A stretch of 64,000 nucleotides of DNA, taken from NCBI GenBank assembly GCA_032717465.1, contig CM064713.1, positions 196,501 through 260,500 on the forward strand, written 5' to 3'. The position numbers were made by a program, and so were the translations under genes. A model generated the notes under the pieces. The model was given only the letters and a program-made list of their open reading frames with translations, was not told where the DNA came from and did not search any database. This document shows positions 22,564 to 34,319 of this stretch, piece after piece; position 1 is the stretch's first letter; each line of letters opens with the position of its first letter. The stretch is from Coenobita brevimanus. Taxonomy: Eukaryota; Arthropoda; Malacostraca; Decapoda; Coenobitidae.

Positions 22564-23490
22564 CTGCATGGAGAATACCAGTTTGAGTTACATGAAGTAT
22601 CCTGTATATCCAAGAGAATTATGGAATGAATACAAATGCAATTTAAATGTTCAGGAGCTGGGAGCTGATACGCCCTTCCTCTTTGTACTCAAAACCTGCC
22701 ATCAGTGAATGTCAGGCACATTGGAAGAGGATGGATTCCTCTTTAAACATTCTGAAAAGACTGAATGTACTTAGATGGAATAACAGAACAGTGAAGAGTT
22801 TTTGTTGATACTGCATAAATGAGGGGAGGGGGCCATAAGATTATTCTCCCATCTAGCCATGATCAACAATTTACTGATTTAGAATCGGCAAATAGTCAGT
22901 GGCAGGATTCATGCTGAATTTTTTGAATAGTCAATTGTAGGTTAGCAAAGTACTGGTACTACACCGAAAAATTCTAGAACTACAGCTGAAATTAAAACGT
23001 TTAGAGCTAAAGTTAATATTAAGAAGAGTCAAGAATAAAATGATATACAATACTAACAGCTGAGGCAATCTTCACTTCTACTTGGCAATTTTTCAAAAAC
23101 AATTAAAAAAATAAAAAAACTACTTACTATTAGGCCAAAGCTGAAATAAGTAGGTGAAAGTAGTTGTTCCAAGACACTTGGAGCTGACATAAAAACTTTT
23201 AGAGAATAAAATATGGCTCATCAATTGTACTAAAGCTCTGCCTTTCTCCATCTCATGCTATGGCTCTCCTTTCCATCCCCATTCTACTGTATCTGTTGTT
23301 ATACCATTATATTTTCCACCAACCAAGCAAGGAAAACAGACAGAGTATACTGTAATATACAAACTCTAACCAAAATTAGAATGAAAAAGAACAAACTCTG
23401 TTTACCAAGTACTGCACCATACTTTACCTGAAGTATATATAGCTATTGCAAAAAATATTTTGTAAAATACAATATTAACAGACTACTCAC
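22564..23490. other. Vha100 intron 1 (coding), no element recognised
   Basis: AT-rich intron between coding exons 1 and 2. No transposon remnant or RNA gene seen. Confidence 0.7.
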
Positions 23491-23607
23491 ATCCCTGAAC
23501 TGTACCAGCCCAATCTCTCCCAGCTCTGAGATGCAGTTGTATGCTGCCTCACTGGAGAGAAAGAGCTGGCAGAGGGCCATTTCTTCACTCCTGAAGATTG
23601 ACCCCAT
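23491..23607 (-). CDS. Vha100: V-ATPase 116-kDa subunit a, coding exon 1
   Basis: The ATG at 23607-23605 opens 39 residues, [19 protein letters not shown] followed by [20 protein letters not shown], the universal N-terminus of the membrane-bound Vo subunit a (SEEM.LCQLFLQSE.AY and GLVQFRDLN across the junction). The donor is GAT/GTGAGT. The start is chosen because it matches family starts. Upstream, AACAG at 23640-23636 could be the acceptor for a 5' untranslated exon, leaving a 28-nt leader piece (GTACAATATACAGTAAGG...). Subunit a directs V-ATPase to particular membranes and forms the proton path with the c-ring; full length would be about 830-850 residues, of which 141 are in this window. 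Confidence 0.95.
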
Positions 23608-23774
23608 CCTGGCTCCTCCTTACTGTATATTGTACCTGTTGGAAGATGCATATGTGAGGGGCTATGGTTGGGACATACAATGCATATGTCTAAACAAAGA
23701 TTGTCTTCCTGTGGACTGGCTTTGAATACTTTTCCATTTCACAGTGAGTATATAAATCAGTGATAATTCAAGGT

Positions 23775-23800
23775 TTCTCTCTCTCTCTCTCTCTCTCTCT
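23775..23800. repeat. (TC)n microsatellite
   Basis: About 13 TC units in the 5' intron of the V-ATPase gene. Confidence 0.9.
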
Positions 23801-23990
23801 ATTGATAATGAACAGAGGAAAGAAGAACAAAGAATAAAAAAATCCCATACACCTGATTACAGGTGTCCTCTGTTAATAAAAAACTTTTAACAAACTGTTG
23901 TGGGTTGAGGTTTGGGGGGAACTAATCTTGGGGAACAATGAATAATCTGAAGCCCATGTTTCAAGCAATGAATACGTTCACTTCGCAATA
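23801..23990 (-). pseudogene. Jockey-like LINE 3' end fragment
   Basis: Minus strand gives a decayed LVPPKPQP..V..KFFINRGHL ending, parallel to the 3' end of the jockey copy at 50410-50600 (both contain CAGGTGTCCTCTGTT/CAG-type and GAGGTTTGG blocks). About 190 bp. Confidence 0.55.
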
Positions 23991-24250
23991 TTTTCATTTG
24001 CTTTGTAGGTCCCCTTTTATCTTTTTTGGAAATTTATTTCTTCACGAATAACAATGATCTCTGGCAAAAATTTTTGGTAAATAACTGATTCTGTTACTTT
24101 GGGGCATTCTACAGTCAGCTCTAATCTCTACAAACACCTATTCTTCTATGACACCACTGGTGAAAAAAATACCTGTAATAGAAACATAGCACTCATATAT
24201 AACACATGGTTCCTCCCGTGCATCTGGTTCTGCCTTTCCCACTGCACATG

Positions 24251-24300
24251 TACAGTAAAAGTCCAATTATTCGGCATCTATGGGACCAGTCTGTGTCAGG
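24251..24300 (+). repeat. Candidate Tigger-type terminal repeat
   Basis: TA then CAGTAAAAGTCCAATTATTC followed by GGCATCTATGGGACC has the form of a Tigger/pogo terminus. The partner end was not located between here and 24.6 kb. Confidence 0.35.
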
Positions 24301-24619
24301 ATTAAGTCAGTACACACTCAGTTGAACCAGGATCAGAGTTTCGAGCTGATGAGCACATGTATGCAGATTTGTGGGTCTGTTTGGTGAGTGAGTCTGAATT
24401 ACGAGTGGAATGTCTGTTTGAGTGTTTGAAGCATCGTCCAAACTTGAAGTGGTGAAGATGCTGCACCTCTTGCCGGCATATGCCTACCATTCTTAAAAGC
24501 AACCAGGCCCTACCCTGCTTTCAAATTTAGTGAGTTTTGATTTGTTAGTTTTTTCTTTCTCATCAGCTCAAGTAAAGACAGGGATTTGTTATATTACCTG
24601 TGTAGAAATATATATACAA

Positions 24620-26115
24620 ATATATCTATCTATCTACAGCCCGATGCCCTAATCCCACAAAGGGTGGCTGCAGACAAAAAATGCCTCCAAGTCGCTCTGT
24701 CACCCATCCCTCCCTCATATACCTCTCAACTCCATCCCTCCACCTCATCCTCGGTCTACCCCTCCCTCTCCCTCCCTCCACCTCACCTACATACACCCTC
24801 TTAATCAGTCTTTATTCTCCATTCTCTCCACATGTCCAAACCACCTCAGTGTATTTCTCCTAATCTTCTCAACCACATCCACATCCACCCCACAACGTTC
24901 CTTCACTTCTTCATTTGTCAACCTGTCCCTCCATGTCACTCCACATGCTCTTCTCAGGTAACTCATTTCTACTGCTCTCACTCTTGACTTGTTCCCCTCT
25001 TGCAGGGTCCACGCCTCGCTTCCATACGTCGGGGTAGGGATCACAATACTATCATGCAGTGACTTCTTAACTTCCATACTCACCTCCCTATTCCTCATCA
25101 TTATTTTCAGTGAACCAACAACCTTCCTTCCCTGCTGTACCCTTTCACGCACTTCATCCCCCAAAGTTCCATCCTTACTCATCACACTACCCAAGTACTT
25201 GAATGCACTCACGTTCTCCATATCCTCACCATCCAACTTTACTGTACATTCTGTGACTTCATTCCTCTCAAACACCATAACTTTACTTTTGTTTACATTA
25301 ACTTTCAGCTTCCTCCTCCTACACACTGTCCCAAATTCATTCACCAAACCTTGCAACTCCCATTCATCTTCAATCAACAATGCTGTATCATCAGCAAACA
25401 GCAACACCGGAATCTTCCAAATCTCACCCTCATTCATCAGAGCCACCCCCACATCCACTGCCCTACCTTGCACCTCCTTTACAACCCCATCCATGTATTG
25501 TACATATTAAACAGCCATGGAGACATCACACAACCCTGTTTCAGACCCACATTGAGATAAAAGAACTCACTCAGCTCACCATCCACTTGCACCGTAGCCC
25601 TAGCTCCTTCGTCAATACTCTTCACAGCACTCAACAATTTCCCCTCCACTCCATATATTCTTAATACCTTCCACATACAGTACCTTGCCTATCTATTCTG
25701 TCATAAGCTTTCTCCAAGTCTATGAAGGAAGCATACATTTTCTTTCCCTTCTCTAGATACTTCTCCACTAAAAATCTTAGAACAAATATCTGATCTACAC
25801 ACCCTTTTCCCTTCCAAAATCCCCCTTGTTCTTCTCCAACTAGCTCCTCTGTCATATGCCTAACCCTATCAATGAGTATTCTACCAAATATTTTACCAGT
25901 CACACTAAGAAGGCAAATACCCCTATGGTTACCACATACTTCTCTCTCCCCCTTTCCTTCGTATAAAGAAACAATTATACCTGATTTCCTGTCCTCTGGA
26001 ACCCTTCCCTCTTCCCAAGCCAGTCTACACAATTTCCATATGCGCTCCACAACAATCTCACTCCCACACCTCAGCATTTCACCACACTCCATCAATTCCT
26101 GGGGCCTTTCCCAAC
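24620..26115 (-). pseudogene. LINE-A copy 1: RTE-like reverse transcriptase
   Basis: Minus-strand order: KIKLGKAPGIDGV, EIVVERIWKLCRLAWEEGRV, GICLLSVTGKIFGRILIDRV, EEQGGFWKGKGCVDQIF, ASFIDLEKAYDRIDRQG, KLLSAVKSIDEGARATVQVD, VGLKQGCVMSPWLFNMY, LLFADDTALLIEDEWELQGL (intact FADD), KLKVNVNKSKVMVFERNEV, FKYLGSVMSKDGTLGDEV and C-terminal LRRACGVTWRDRLTNEEVK and LRWFGHVERMENK. Frameshifts separate three blocks. The 3' end has a (TATC)n tail at 24624-24640, typical of this family. The 5' part is cut at GKAPG by the BovB-like element. It lies in the V-ATPase 5' intron, sense with the gene. Confidence 0.9.
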
Positions 26116-26124
26116 TTGATCTTC

Positions 26125-26166
<42 letters not shown>

Positions 26167-27307
26167 CATACATACATACATATATCTTCTTTCGGCTCTC
26201 TCCATAGGGGTCGCCACAGCGGATCACCCGTCTCCATTTTACTCTGTCTTCTGCATCTTCTTCTCTTACACCTACCACCCACATGTCCTCTTTCACTTCA
26301 CCCATAAACCTTCCTCTCTTTCTCCTGCCTGGTAACTCCATTTCCAGCATCCTCCTCCCGACATACTCCTCATTCATCCTCCACACATGTCCAAACCATC
26401 TCAGTCTCACCTCTCTAGTTTTGTCCCCAAACTGACACGTGTGCTGTCCCTCTAATATGTTCATTTCTACTTTTGTCCAACCACGTCACTCCTAGTGAAA
26501 AACGCAACATCTTCAATTCTGCTACCTCCAACTGTGCCTCCTGTCTTTTTGTCAGTGGTACTGTTTCCATTCCGTACAACATGGCTGGCCTTACTACGGT
26601 CTTATAAACTTTCCCTTTCATTTCTGCAGAGACCCTTCTGTCACAGATCACTCCTGTCACCTTTCTCCACCCACTCCATCCTGCCTGCACTCTCTTTTTT
26701 ACCTCTCTACCACACTCTCCATTACTTTGTACAGTTGACCCCAAGTATCTGAATCCATCTACCTTCGCCACTTCTACATCTTGCAGCGTCACAGTTCCCC
26801 TGTCATCTCTCTCATTTACACACATGTACTGAGTCTTGCTTCTGCTTACTTAATTCCCCTTCTCTCCAGTGCATATCTCCCTCTCTCAAGCTCTGCCTCA
26901 GCTTCTTCCTGGCTCTCACTACATATCACAATATCGTCTCCAAACATCATTGTCCACGGTGGCTCCTGTCTAATCTCATCTGTCAACCTGTCTATCACCA
27001 TTGCAAACAAGAAGGGGCTCAAAGTCGATCCTTGATGCAATCCCACCTCCACCTTGAAACCCTCAGTCATTCCAACTGAACATCTCACTGCTGTTACACC
27101 ATCGTCGTACATGTCCTTCACCACCCTCACGTACTTCTCTGCCACTCCTGATTTTCTCATACAGTACCACAGCTTCCCTCTCGGTACCCTATCATAAGCC
27201 TTCTCCAAGTATATAAACACACAATGCAACTCCTTCTGACCTTCTCTGTACTTCCCCATCACCATTCTCAAAGCAAATATGGCGTCTATAGTACTTCTCC
27301 CTGGCAT
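26116..27307 (-). pseudogene. BovB-like RTE LINE, 5'-truncated, with (TA)n/(CATA)n tail
   Basis: Minus strand: MPGRSTIDAIFALRMVMGKY, FIYLEKAYDRVPRGKLWY, VEVGLHQGSTLSPFLFAMV, the catalytic box MMFGDDIVICSES (A to G change next to two kept aspartates), FRYLGSTVQSNGECGREVKK, MLYGMETVPLTKRQEAQLEV, VRLRWFGHVWRMNEEYVGRR, GRRKRGRFM and a RRVIRCGDPY ending, all characteristic of BovB/RTE-type ORF2. The 3' tail is (TATG)n then (TA)n (26131-26180). It meets LINE-A copy 1 at 26115 and LINE-A copy 2 at 27308. Confidence 0.88.
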
Positions 27308-28335
27308 GAAAGTTGTTGAATGCTGTGAAGAGTCTGTATGATGGTGCTACGGCTGCAGTGCGTGTGGATGGTGAACTAAGTGAATTTTTCTCTTTGAAGG
27401 TTGGGCTGAAACAGGGATGTGTCATGTCTCCATGGTTGTTCAATCTGTACATGGATGGGGTAATAAAAGAGGTACAAGGTAGGGTAGTGGATGTTGGAGT
27501 GGCCCTTGTGAAAGAGGATAGTGTTTGGAAACTCCCTGTACTGTTGTTTGTAGATGATACTGTGTTGTTGAGTGAAGACGAAGGGGAGCTGCAAGGCTTG
27601 GTGGATGAGTTTGGGAGAGTGTGTAAGAAACGGAATCTAAAGGTGAATGTAGGGAAGAGTAAAGTGATGGTCTTTGAGAGAGGTGAAGTCAGTGAATGTA
27701 CAGCGAGGTTGGATGGTGAGGAATTGGAAAATGTGAGTACGTTTAAGTACTGTACTTGGGTAGTGTGATGAGTAAGGATGGAGGTTTGGAGGGTGAAGTG
27801 CTTGAAAGGGTACAGCAGGGAAGAAAGGTTGCTGGTTCTTTGAAAGCAGTGATAAGAAACAGGGAAGTGAGCATGGAAGTGAAAAAGTTACTACATGACA
27901 GTATTGTGATACCAACTCTAACGTATGGAAGTGAAGCTTGGACTTTGTTAGAAGGACACAAGTCAAGAGTGAGAGCAGTGGAAATGGGTTATTTAAGAGG
28001 AGCCTGTGGAGTCACATGGAGAGACAGGCTGACGAATGAGGATATAAAGGAGCGTTGTGGCGTGGATATGATAGGAAGCGTTATGAGGAACACACTGAGG
28101 TGGTTTGGCCATGTGGAGGGGATGGAGGGTGAAAGACTGACGAAGAGTGTGTATGAGTAAGGTGGTGGCCGAGGAAGAGATGGAGGGATGGGGTGGAGAG
28201 GTATATGAGAAAGGGGGGTGTGAGTTGGGAGCAGGGCAGTGAAATGGCAGGGTACAAGGCGACGTGGAGGCGATTTGTTTGTGGCCACCCCAAACGGGAT
28301 TGAGGCGTCTGGCAGTAGACTGATAGATAGACAAT
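27308..28335 (+). pseudogene. LINE-A copy 2, 5'-truncated, young
   Basis: Begins inside the RT at KVVECCEESV-like sequence then SLYDGATAAVRVDGELSEFF, VGLKQGCVMSPWLFNLYMDG, LLFVDDTVLLSEDEGELQGL (FADD changed to FVDD), KSKVMVFERGEVSECTARLD, ELENVSTFKY, a frameshift at about 27750, GSVMSKDGGLEGEVLERVQQ, LHDSIVIPTLTYGSEAWTLL, ACGVTWRDRLTNEDIKERCG and LRWFGHVEGMEGERLTK. It ends GATTGAGGCGTCTGGCAGTAG with a TGATAGATAGA tail. Very close to the 44.8-45.7-kb copy, which implies recent amplification. It is head-to-head with the BovB-like element. Confidence 0.9.
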
Positions 28336-28751
28336 TAACACAAAGTCCCAACTTCCCATCATCTCAGGTTCAACTGTAGCCGCATTACGTACACCAGGTT
28401 GAGTCTTCCTACTACAAGTACTTCATGTATCAACCCACTCCACACCAAAACGGACTAACTATCCACATCAGCCGCTGAAGTTATCTGAGAATAGCCATCT
28501 GATGCAAATCTGGGTGTGCGTGCTGGACTATAACACCTCCTTTTGTGCAGAAAACAGCCAAGGTGAGCACTTTTACTATCACATAGCTTACTTTAACCAG
28601 CTATCAGGTCTATTCACAGAAAACAAAAAATGAAAATGAAAATAGCCAGACTGGAGGGTCACACAGATTCCCAAACCCTTGGCACGGAGGACCAAAAAGC
28701 CAACAAAAGCTCTGGCATGGAACAGGTTAAGTTGAACTAAGGTGGATAAAA
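28336..28751. other. No gene recognised
   Basis: Unique sequence in the putative V-ATPase 5' intron; no domain or repeat identified. Confidence 0.5.
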
Positions 28752-28994
28752 TTATAGTTTCTAACAAGAACAGAATTACGAGATTTTGATGTTTTCTCGG
28801 TTTTTAGACATTTCTGACACTTTTCTTCTGACATTTTCGCCGTAAAATAATATCTAACTCTTGAAGATAACCAGAATCTCACCTAATCTTCAGGAGTAAA
28901 ATAAAAATAGTTTGCGACGAATATACCATAGAAGTGTCTAAAATACTGAAAAACGGATAAATATCTCGTAATTCTGTTTTGGCTGAAACCATAA
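28752..28994. repeat. 243-bp palindromic repeat (MITE-like)
   Basis: TTATAGTTTC...AACAGAATTACGAGAT at the left is the reverse complement, with few mismatches, of ATCTCGTAATTCTGTTT...GAAACCATAA at the right. The complementarity continues weakly inward (TTTTTAGACATTTCT against AGAAGTGTCTAAAA). A short internal spacer remains. It could be a MITE or foldback element; no target duplication was certain. Confidence 0.7.
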
Positions 28995-29152
28995 CAATAC
29001 GCTAAGATGATCCCTTTACAATACTACAGTATCTTACGTTGCAAATAGTTCTAATAAACATAAACAACTATAAATATACACTTGTATAGTCAAAGAAACA
29101 TTTAATATTGTGCGATCGGACTTAAATGCAATAAACTCACTCCAAACCTTAC

Positions 29153-29252
29153 CTTTCACACAAAGCTATATCTGTTTCACCCCTCTCTCCCTGCAGCAAC
29201 CTGTTGATATTCCCGACAAAACTCCGCTGCTCGGCCAAGTTCGCGACTTACT
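29153..29252 (-). promoter_or_regulatory. Candidate V-ATPase 5' untranslated exon
   Basis: On the minus strand an arthropod-type initiator word TCAGT (29254-29250) is followed by ~100 bp ending TGTGAAAG/GTAAGG, a strong splice donor at 29152. It lies 5.5 kb upstream of the coding ATG, at a typical position for a non-coding first exon. Assignment to the V-ATPase gene is an inference from order and strand. Confidence 0.4.
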
Positions 29253-29400
29253 GACAGAAGAGTTCTGATAAAAGCTCCCCAATCACAATATGGCATAATT
29301 ACGTGATAAAATAAGCAAAGTTTTGATTGGTCAAAATCTTGACCCGTATCTCTACTGGCGACCAATCAAACTCAGTCATATGACAGACCAGCTGACTGAC
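29253..29400 (-). promoter_or_regulatory. Candidate V-ATPase promoter
   Basis: Three CCAAT motifs in either orientation (CCAATCACA near 29279, GATTGGTC near 29325, GACCAATCA near 29361) and a TCACGTAA word (minus strand near 29302), half-similar to the CLEAR/E-box used by lysosomal genes. No clear TATA box. Host promoter activity is an inference. Confidence 0.35.
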
Positions 29401-29672
29401 ACCAGCGCCCTCTATGTTGGCCGATTGCTTCCTACTTGACTCCGTATACAACCTTTATGATAACTTTCTCACTATTGACTTCACTTGTAGTTGACCATAT
29501 ATAAAATAATATGAAAACCATGGCAGTAATCATCTGAGTGCCAAAATTTGGGGGGAATTTTAAAATCAGCACCAGACAATCAACTCATGCCGCTGTTCAT
29601 GCAATCGGAAACAATGTTTTCAAAAATAGTTCGTCGAAAGCGTTAACTATAAAAACAATTTAGTCTTTATAA
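29331..29672. repeat. Diverged tandem duplication, copy 1
   Basis: TCAAAATCTTGACCCGTATC ... CCAGCTGACTGACACCAGCG ... GGGGGAATTTTAAAATCAGC ... CAATCAACTCATGCCGCTG ... TAGTCTTTATAAT. The same order recurs at 29738-30059. This copy overlaps the distal part of the candidate promoter. Confidence 0.8.
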
Positions 29673-29737
29673 TACGTAACTTGTTTTCTTGTTATAGTAC
29701 ATTTGAAACAGAAAATGTTGCTCTGAATAAATTTTCG

Positions 29738-30059
29738 TCAAAATCTTAACGCGGATATCTACTGGCGCCGATTCAAACTCATGACAGGCCAGCTGACACC
29801 AGCGCTTTCAAGTTGACTCCATATATTTCCTTTATGAAAGCTTTCAAATCGTTGACAACTTTTACTTGAGCATATATTGAATATGTTGACAACCATCACA
29901 GTAATCAACAGATTGCCCAAATTTATGGGGGAATTTTAAAATCAGCACCAAACAATCAACTCATGCCGCTGTTCATGCAATCCAATGCAATCGTAGACAA
30001 TGTTTTCAAAACTCGTTCGTGGAAAGCGCCAAATATAACAGCAGTTTAGTCCTAATAAT
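29738..30059. repeat. Diverged tandem duplication, copy 2
   Basis: TCAAAATCTTAACGCGGATA ... CCAGCTGACACCAGCGCTTT ... GGGGGAATTTTAAAATCAGC ... CAATCAACTCATGCCGCTG ... TAGTCCTAATAAT parallels copy 1 with a repeat distance of about 400 bp and moderate divergence. Confidence 0.8.
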
Positions 30060-30060
30060 G

Positions 30061-30064
<4 letters not shown>

Positions 30065-30131
<67 letters not shown>
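30065..30131. repeat. (TA)n microsatellite
   Basis: About 67 bp of TA with one extra T near the middle, directly after the second duplication copy. Confidence 0.95.
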
Positions 30132-30134
<3 letters not shown>

Positions 30135-30203
30135 TAATGGTGACTGCAGGGCCTTGAATGGAATGATTCACCCCATTCATATGGCCATTATATGCCAAGT
30201 AAG

Positions 30204-31446
30204 CTAAGCCATGAATGAACTCCTCCCTGTCAAACTGTTCTGAGAGTGGGCATTCTTTTCTCTCAAAAAAAGTGAAACTTTTGCCCGAAGTTCAATCAAG
30301 CGCTTCAAGATTTGTCCTCTGGAAAGCCAGCGAACTTCTGTGTGGTAGAGAAGAACTTCATATTCTGCTCCCATTTCTCGACAAAACCTCTTGAAAACAC
30401 GGTGGTTTGGAACCCTGGTTCTGATGAAGTTAACGACTTTCAAGTCAGTCGACAAGACTTCGTTCAGGATTGTTAGCAGAGTCTTTGGTGCCAACGCATG
30501 CCGATGTAAAAAAAAAAAAAAAAAAAAAAAAACAGAGGGTCACAACGACCTGAGGAGCTTCTTTTTTCACCAAAGCAGCAAAACCAGATGTGTTGCCAAA
30601 CATTGCAGGTGCTCCGTGTGCGCAGTGTACCAAGATTTTTCTTCCAGTCAAAGTATTGCTTGGCAAAGAAACTATTCGCCATTTCTACGATGTCGATGGC
30701 CTTTGTAGTTTCCAAAAGGGGCTCACAAAATAGAAATTCTTCATTGATGACATCAGCATGCATACAGCGGATGAAAACCAGGAGCTGGCTGCACTGAGAG
30801 TCATCAGTAGTTTCATCCAGTTGCATGCTGAACGGAAATGGCGTAGATGCCAATTTCTCCATTACTTGCTTCAAAATAATACAACAAATGTCAACAGTTC
30901 TGGAAAGAATGACGTCACTTGACAAAGGCACTGCTTCAATATTCTTCCTCTGCTCAAAGCCACAAAACAGCTCAACCATTTTAAAGGGCACATGGCTTTA
31001 CCAAGGTTTCTCTAATCGTATGTGTCATCGGCAGTGCAATAAGCAGCCTTGTAGGATGCTTCAAAAGGCTTTTGTGTTGGGGCAAATTCAAATTTTGGTA
31101 AAGTTCCAGCTTTCTCAAATGGAGCCTTCTTCGCACGAAGAAGATCAACATTGTCCGATGTATTTTCAGGATGGACAGACGTGAGGTGCTCCTTTCAATG
31201 GTAAACATGGGCCTCCAGAAACGCTGCCAGCGGTATAAGTAGTGGCAGGGTACATTTTCTTTAATTCCTTTCAATGGAAAACCATTATAGAAGTCAAAAC
31301 CTGACGATGATGACGATTGTGTTACCTGACTAAGCGATTTTTCGGTAGTTCTCAGACAAATATTTAGCTTGGTTGAAAGCCAAAAGGCATCACGCAGTAT
31401 CACTAAATTATTCTGACCTTCATGGATCCCAGGTTAAGAACCCCTG
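30204..31446 (-). pseudogene. ZBED/SCAND3-type hAT transposase, broken
   Basis: Minus strand in order: a terminal repeat CAGGGGTTCTTAACCTGGGA (from 31446), SQVTQSSSSSGFDFYNGFPL, RLLIALPMTHTIRETLVKPC, MVELFCGFEQRKNIEAVPLS, FPFSMQLDETTDDSQCSQLL, EEFLFCEPLLETTKAIDIVE, NTSGFAALVKKEAPQVVVTLC, then VLLYHTEVRWLSRGQILKRL. These are hAT transposases of the kind domesticated in vertebrates as ZBED5, SCAND3 and FAM200. Frameshifts fall near 30980 and 30600. An A23-25 run at 30509-30532 (Phe run on this strand) interrupts the region before HRHAL-type residues. The hATC dimerisation domain and the other terminus are missing at the left. Confidence 0.82.
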
Positions 31447-32343
31447 CTGTAGACACTGTGCTTACACCTGAGTTGCTACACAAGAGAATATCACATAGGT
31501 GTGGTGACATTGTTCATATACTCGGTCCAACGGGCTCTGCGTGGTATACTGGTCTCTTTGCACTTGGGTATCGCCACACACTAGTATACAGGGTATTGCT
31601 CTGGTCCTGGGAACTTATGTACTAACACAGCACTCTGAGTAGACTGGGGTAGAGACACTTTAGGAGTGGTGTTCCTGTCTCACAGTTTCTGTAACACATA
31701 CAGACACTGTTACTGTTGAGTCTCTAACACGACACTGGGGTCTTGCTGCGTGGTCACTGGGCTGCCGAAGTCTGGGCTCATTGGAGGAGGCGCCCCGGGG
31801 TTGGAGAGAGTCCTACTGGTGAGCCCTCCTAAAGAAGGCACGGGACAGCTCTCAGGGACGTCACAGCCCGGGCACATGTCTGGTCTGGGGTGCAGGGAGG
31901 CCCTTTCCTGTCGGGGCGTCGACCTGGTGAGGCGCCCTTGGGGCTGGGTCCAAACAGTGTCAGGAGTCGGGCCTGCCACTTCTTACTTCTGGTGGAGGGC
32001 CAACGGTGGGTGGGGCCAAAGCGGTCCCGCCCTGGGGTCCAAGGGCTGGCCCTGGGAGGCCTGGGACTGCGGTCGCCTCTAGGTTGGGGTGCCATCAGGG
32101 GTTGACTGTTGCAACTCACCCGTGGGGCGTCCGTCAGGACCCGGCGTCATCCAGGGGCAGGCTGGAGGGCATGGACCCCACTTTCAGTGACAGGACCTCA
32201 CCATCACTCCCAGAATGGCGGCACCTCTGGGGAACCACACCTGGAGGGAGAGACAGAAGGGCGCCCCACACAGCTGCAGGGTGGAGAGCGGGCTGCGCAA
32301 GGGATCTTCTCCGGGAGAACCCTCGGGACTGTGGACGAAGGGC
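31447..32343. other. GC-rich block, no gene recognised
   Basis: From about 31730 composition shifts to clearly GC-rich, unlike both neighbours. Open frames exist on both strands, a by-product of the composition; none shows a known domain. A TG...CA-bounded stretch at about 31449-31722 could be read as a solo LTR, but no primer-binding site or second copy was found. Confidence 0.45.
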
Positions 32344-32990
32344 GTACAGTGGCCGTCCCTTCCCCACCACGTACAGTGGCTGTCGTTGCGGATCCACAGG
32401 CCCTTAGGCTAGCAGCAGAAGGACGTACAGTGGACATTCCTTCCCTGGCGCATACAGTGGCCGTCGCCGCGGGGCTGCTTCCGAAGGAGGAAGAGGCAGA
32501 TGAGGGACGTACGTGGCTGTTCCCTCCCCGGTGCATATAGTGGCCATCGTCGGAGGTCTGCCTGCCCGATGGGAAGTAGCTGAGGGACGTACAGTGGCCG
32601 TTCCCTTCCCGGTACATCCTGTGGCTATTACCACGGTGCTACTCAAGTAGGAGGAGGTGGATGATAGATGTACAGTGGTTGTTCCCTCCACGATGGGTAC
32701 AGTGGCTGTTGTCGTAGTTCCACTCTTCCTGCCTTTGCCTGTCGGTGTGCATACAGTGGCCGTCACACCGAGGCAGGCTCCAGATGTAGCTGCAGCAGAA
32801 GGATGTACAATGGCCGTTCCTTCCCCGACATGTAGAATGGCTGTCGTCGCAGTGCTGCAGGGGGAAACAGCTGAGGGACGTACAGTGGCCGTTCCCACCC
32901 CGGTATGTCCTGTGGCCGTTCCTTCCCCAACATGTAGAATGGCCGTCATTACAGTGCTGCAGGGGGAAACAGCTGAGGGACGTACAGTGG
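32344..32990. repeat. Minisatellite, ~81-bp higher-order unit of ~27-bp monomers
   Basis: GTACAGTGG starts at 32344, 32425, 32509, 32589, 32670, 32880 and 32982, mostly 80-84 bp apart. A second related word (CATACAGTGGCCGTC type) falls about 27 bp after the first in several units (32371, 32451, 32533, 32697). Because 27 and 81 are multiples of three, long open frames arise on both strands. The repeat ends where a CR1 fragment begins. Confidence 0.85.

Positions 32991-34319
<1,329 letters not shown>

Noticed and set aside
31449..31722. Solo LTR (TG...CA bounded stretch)
   Set aside because: No primer-binding site, no partner LTR, no target duplication found.
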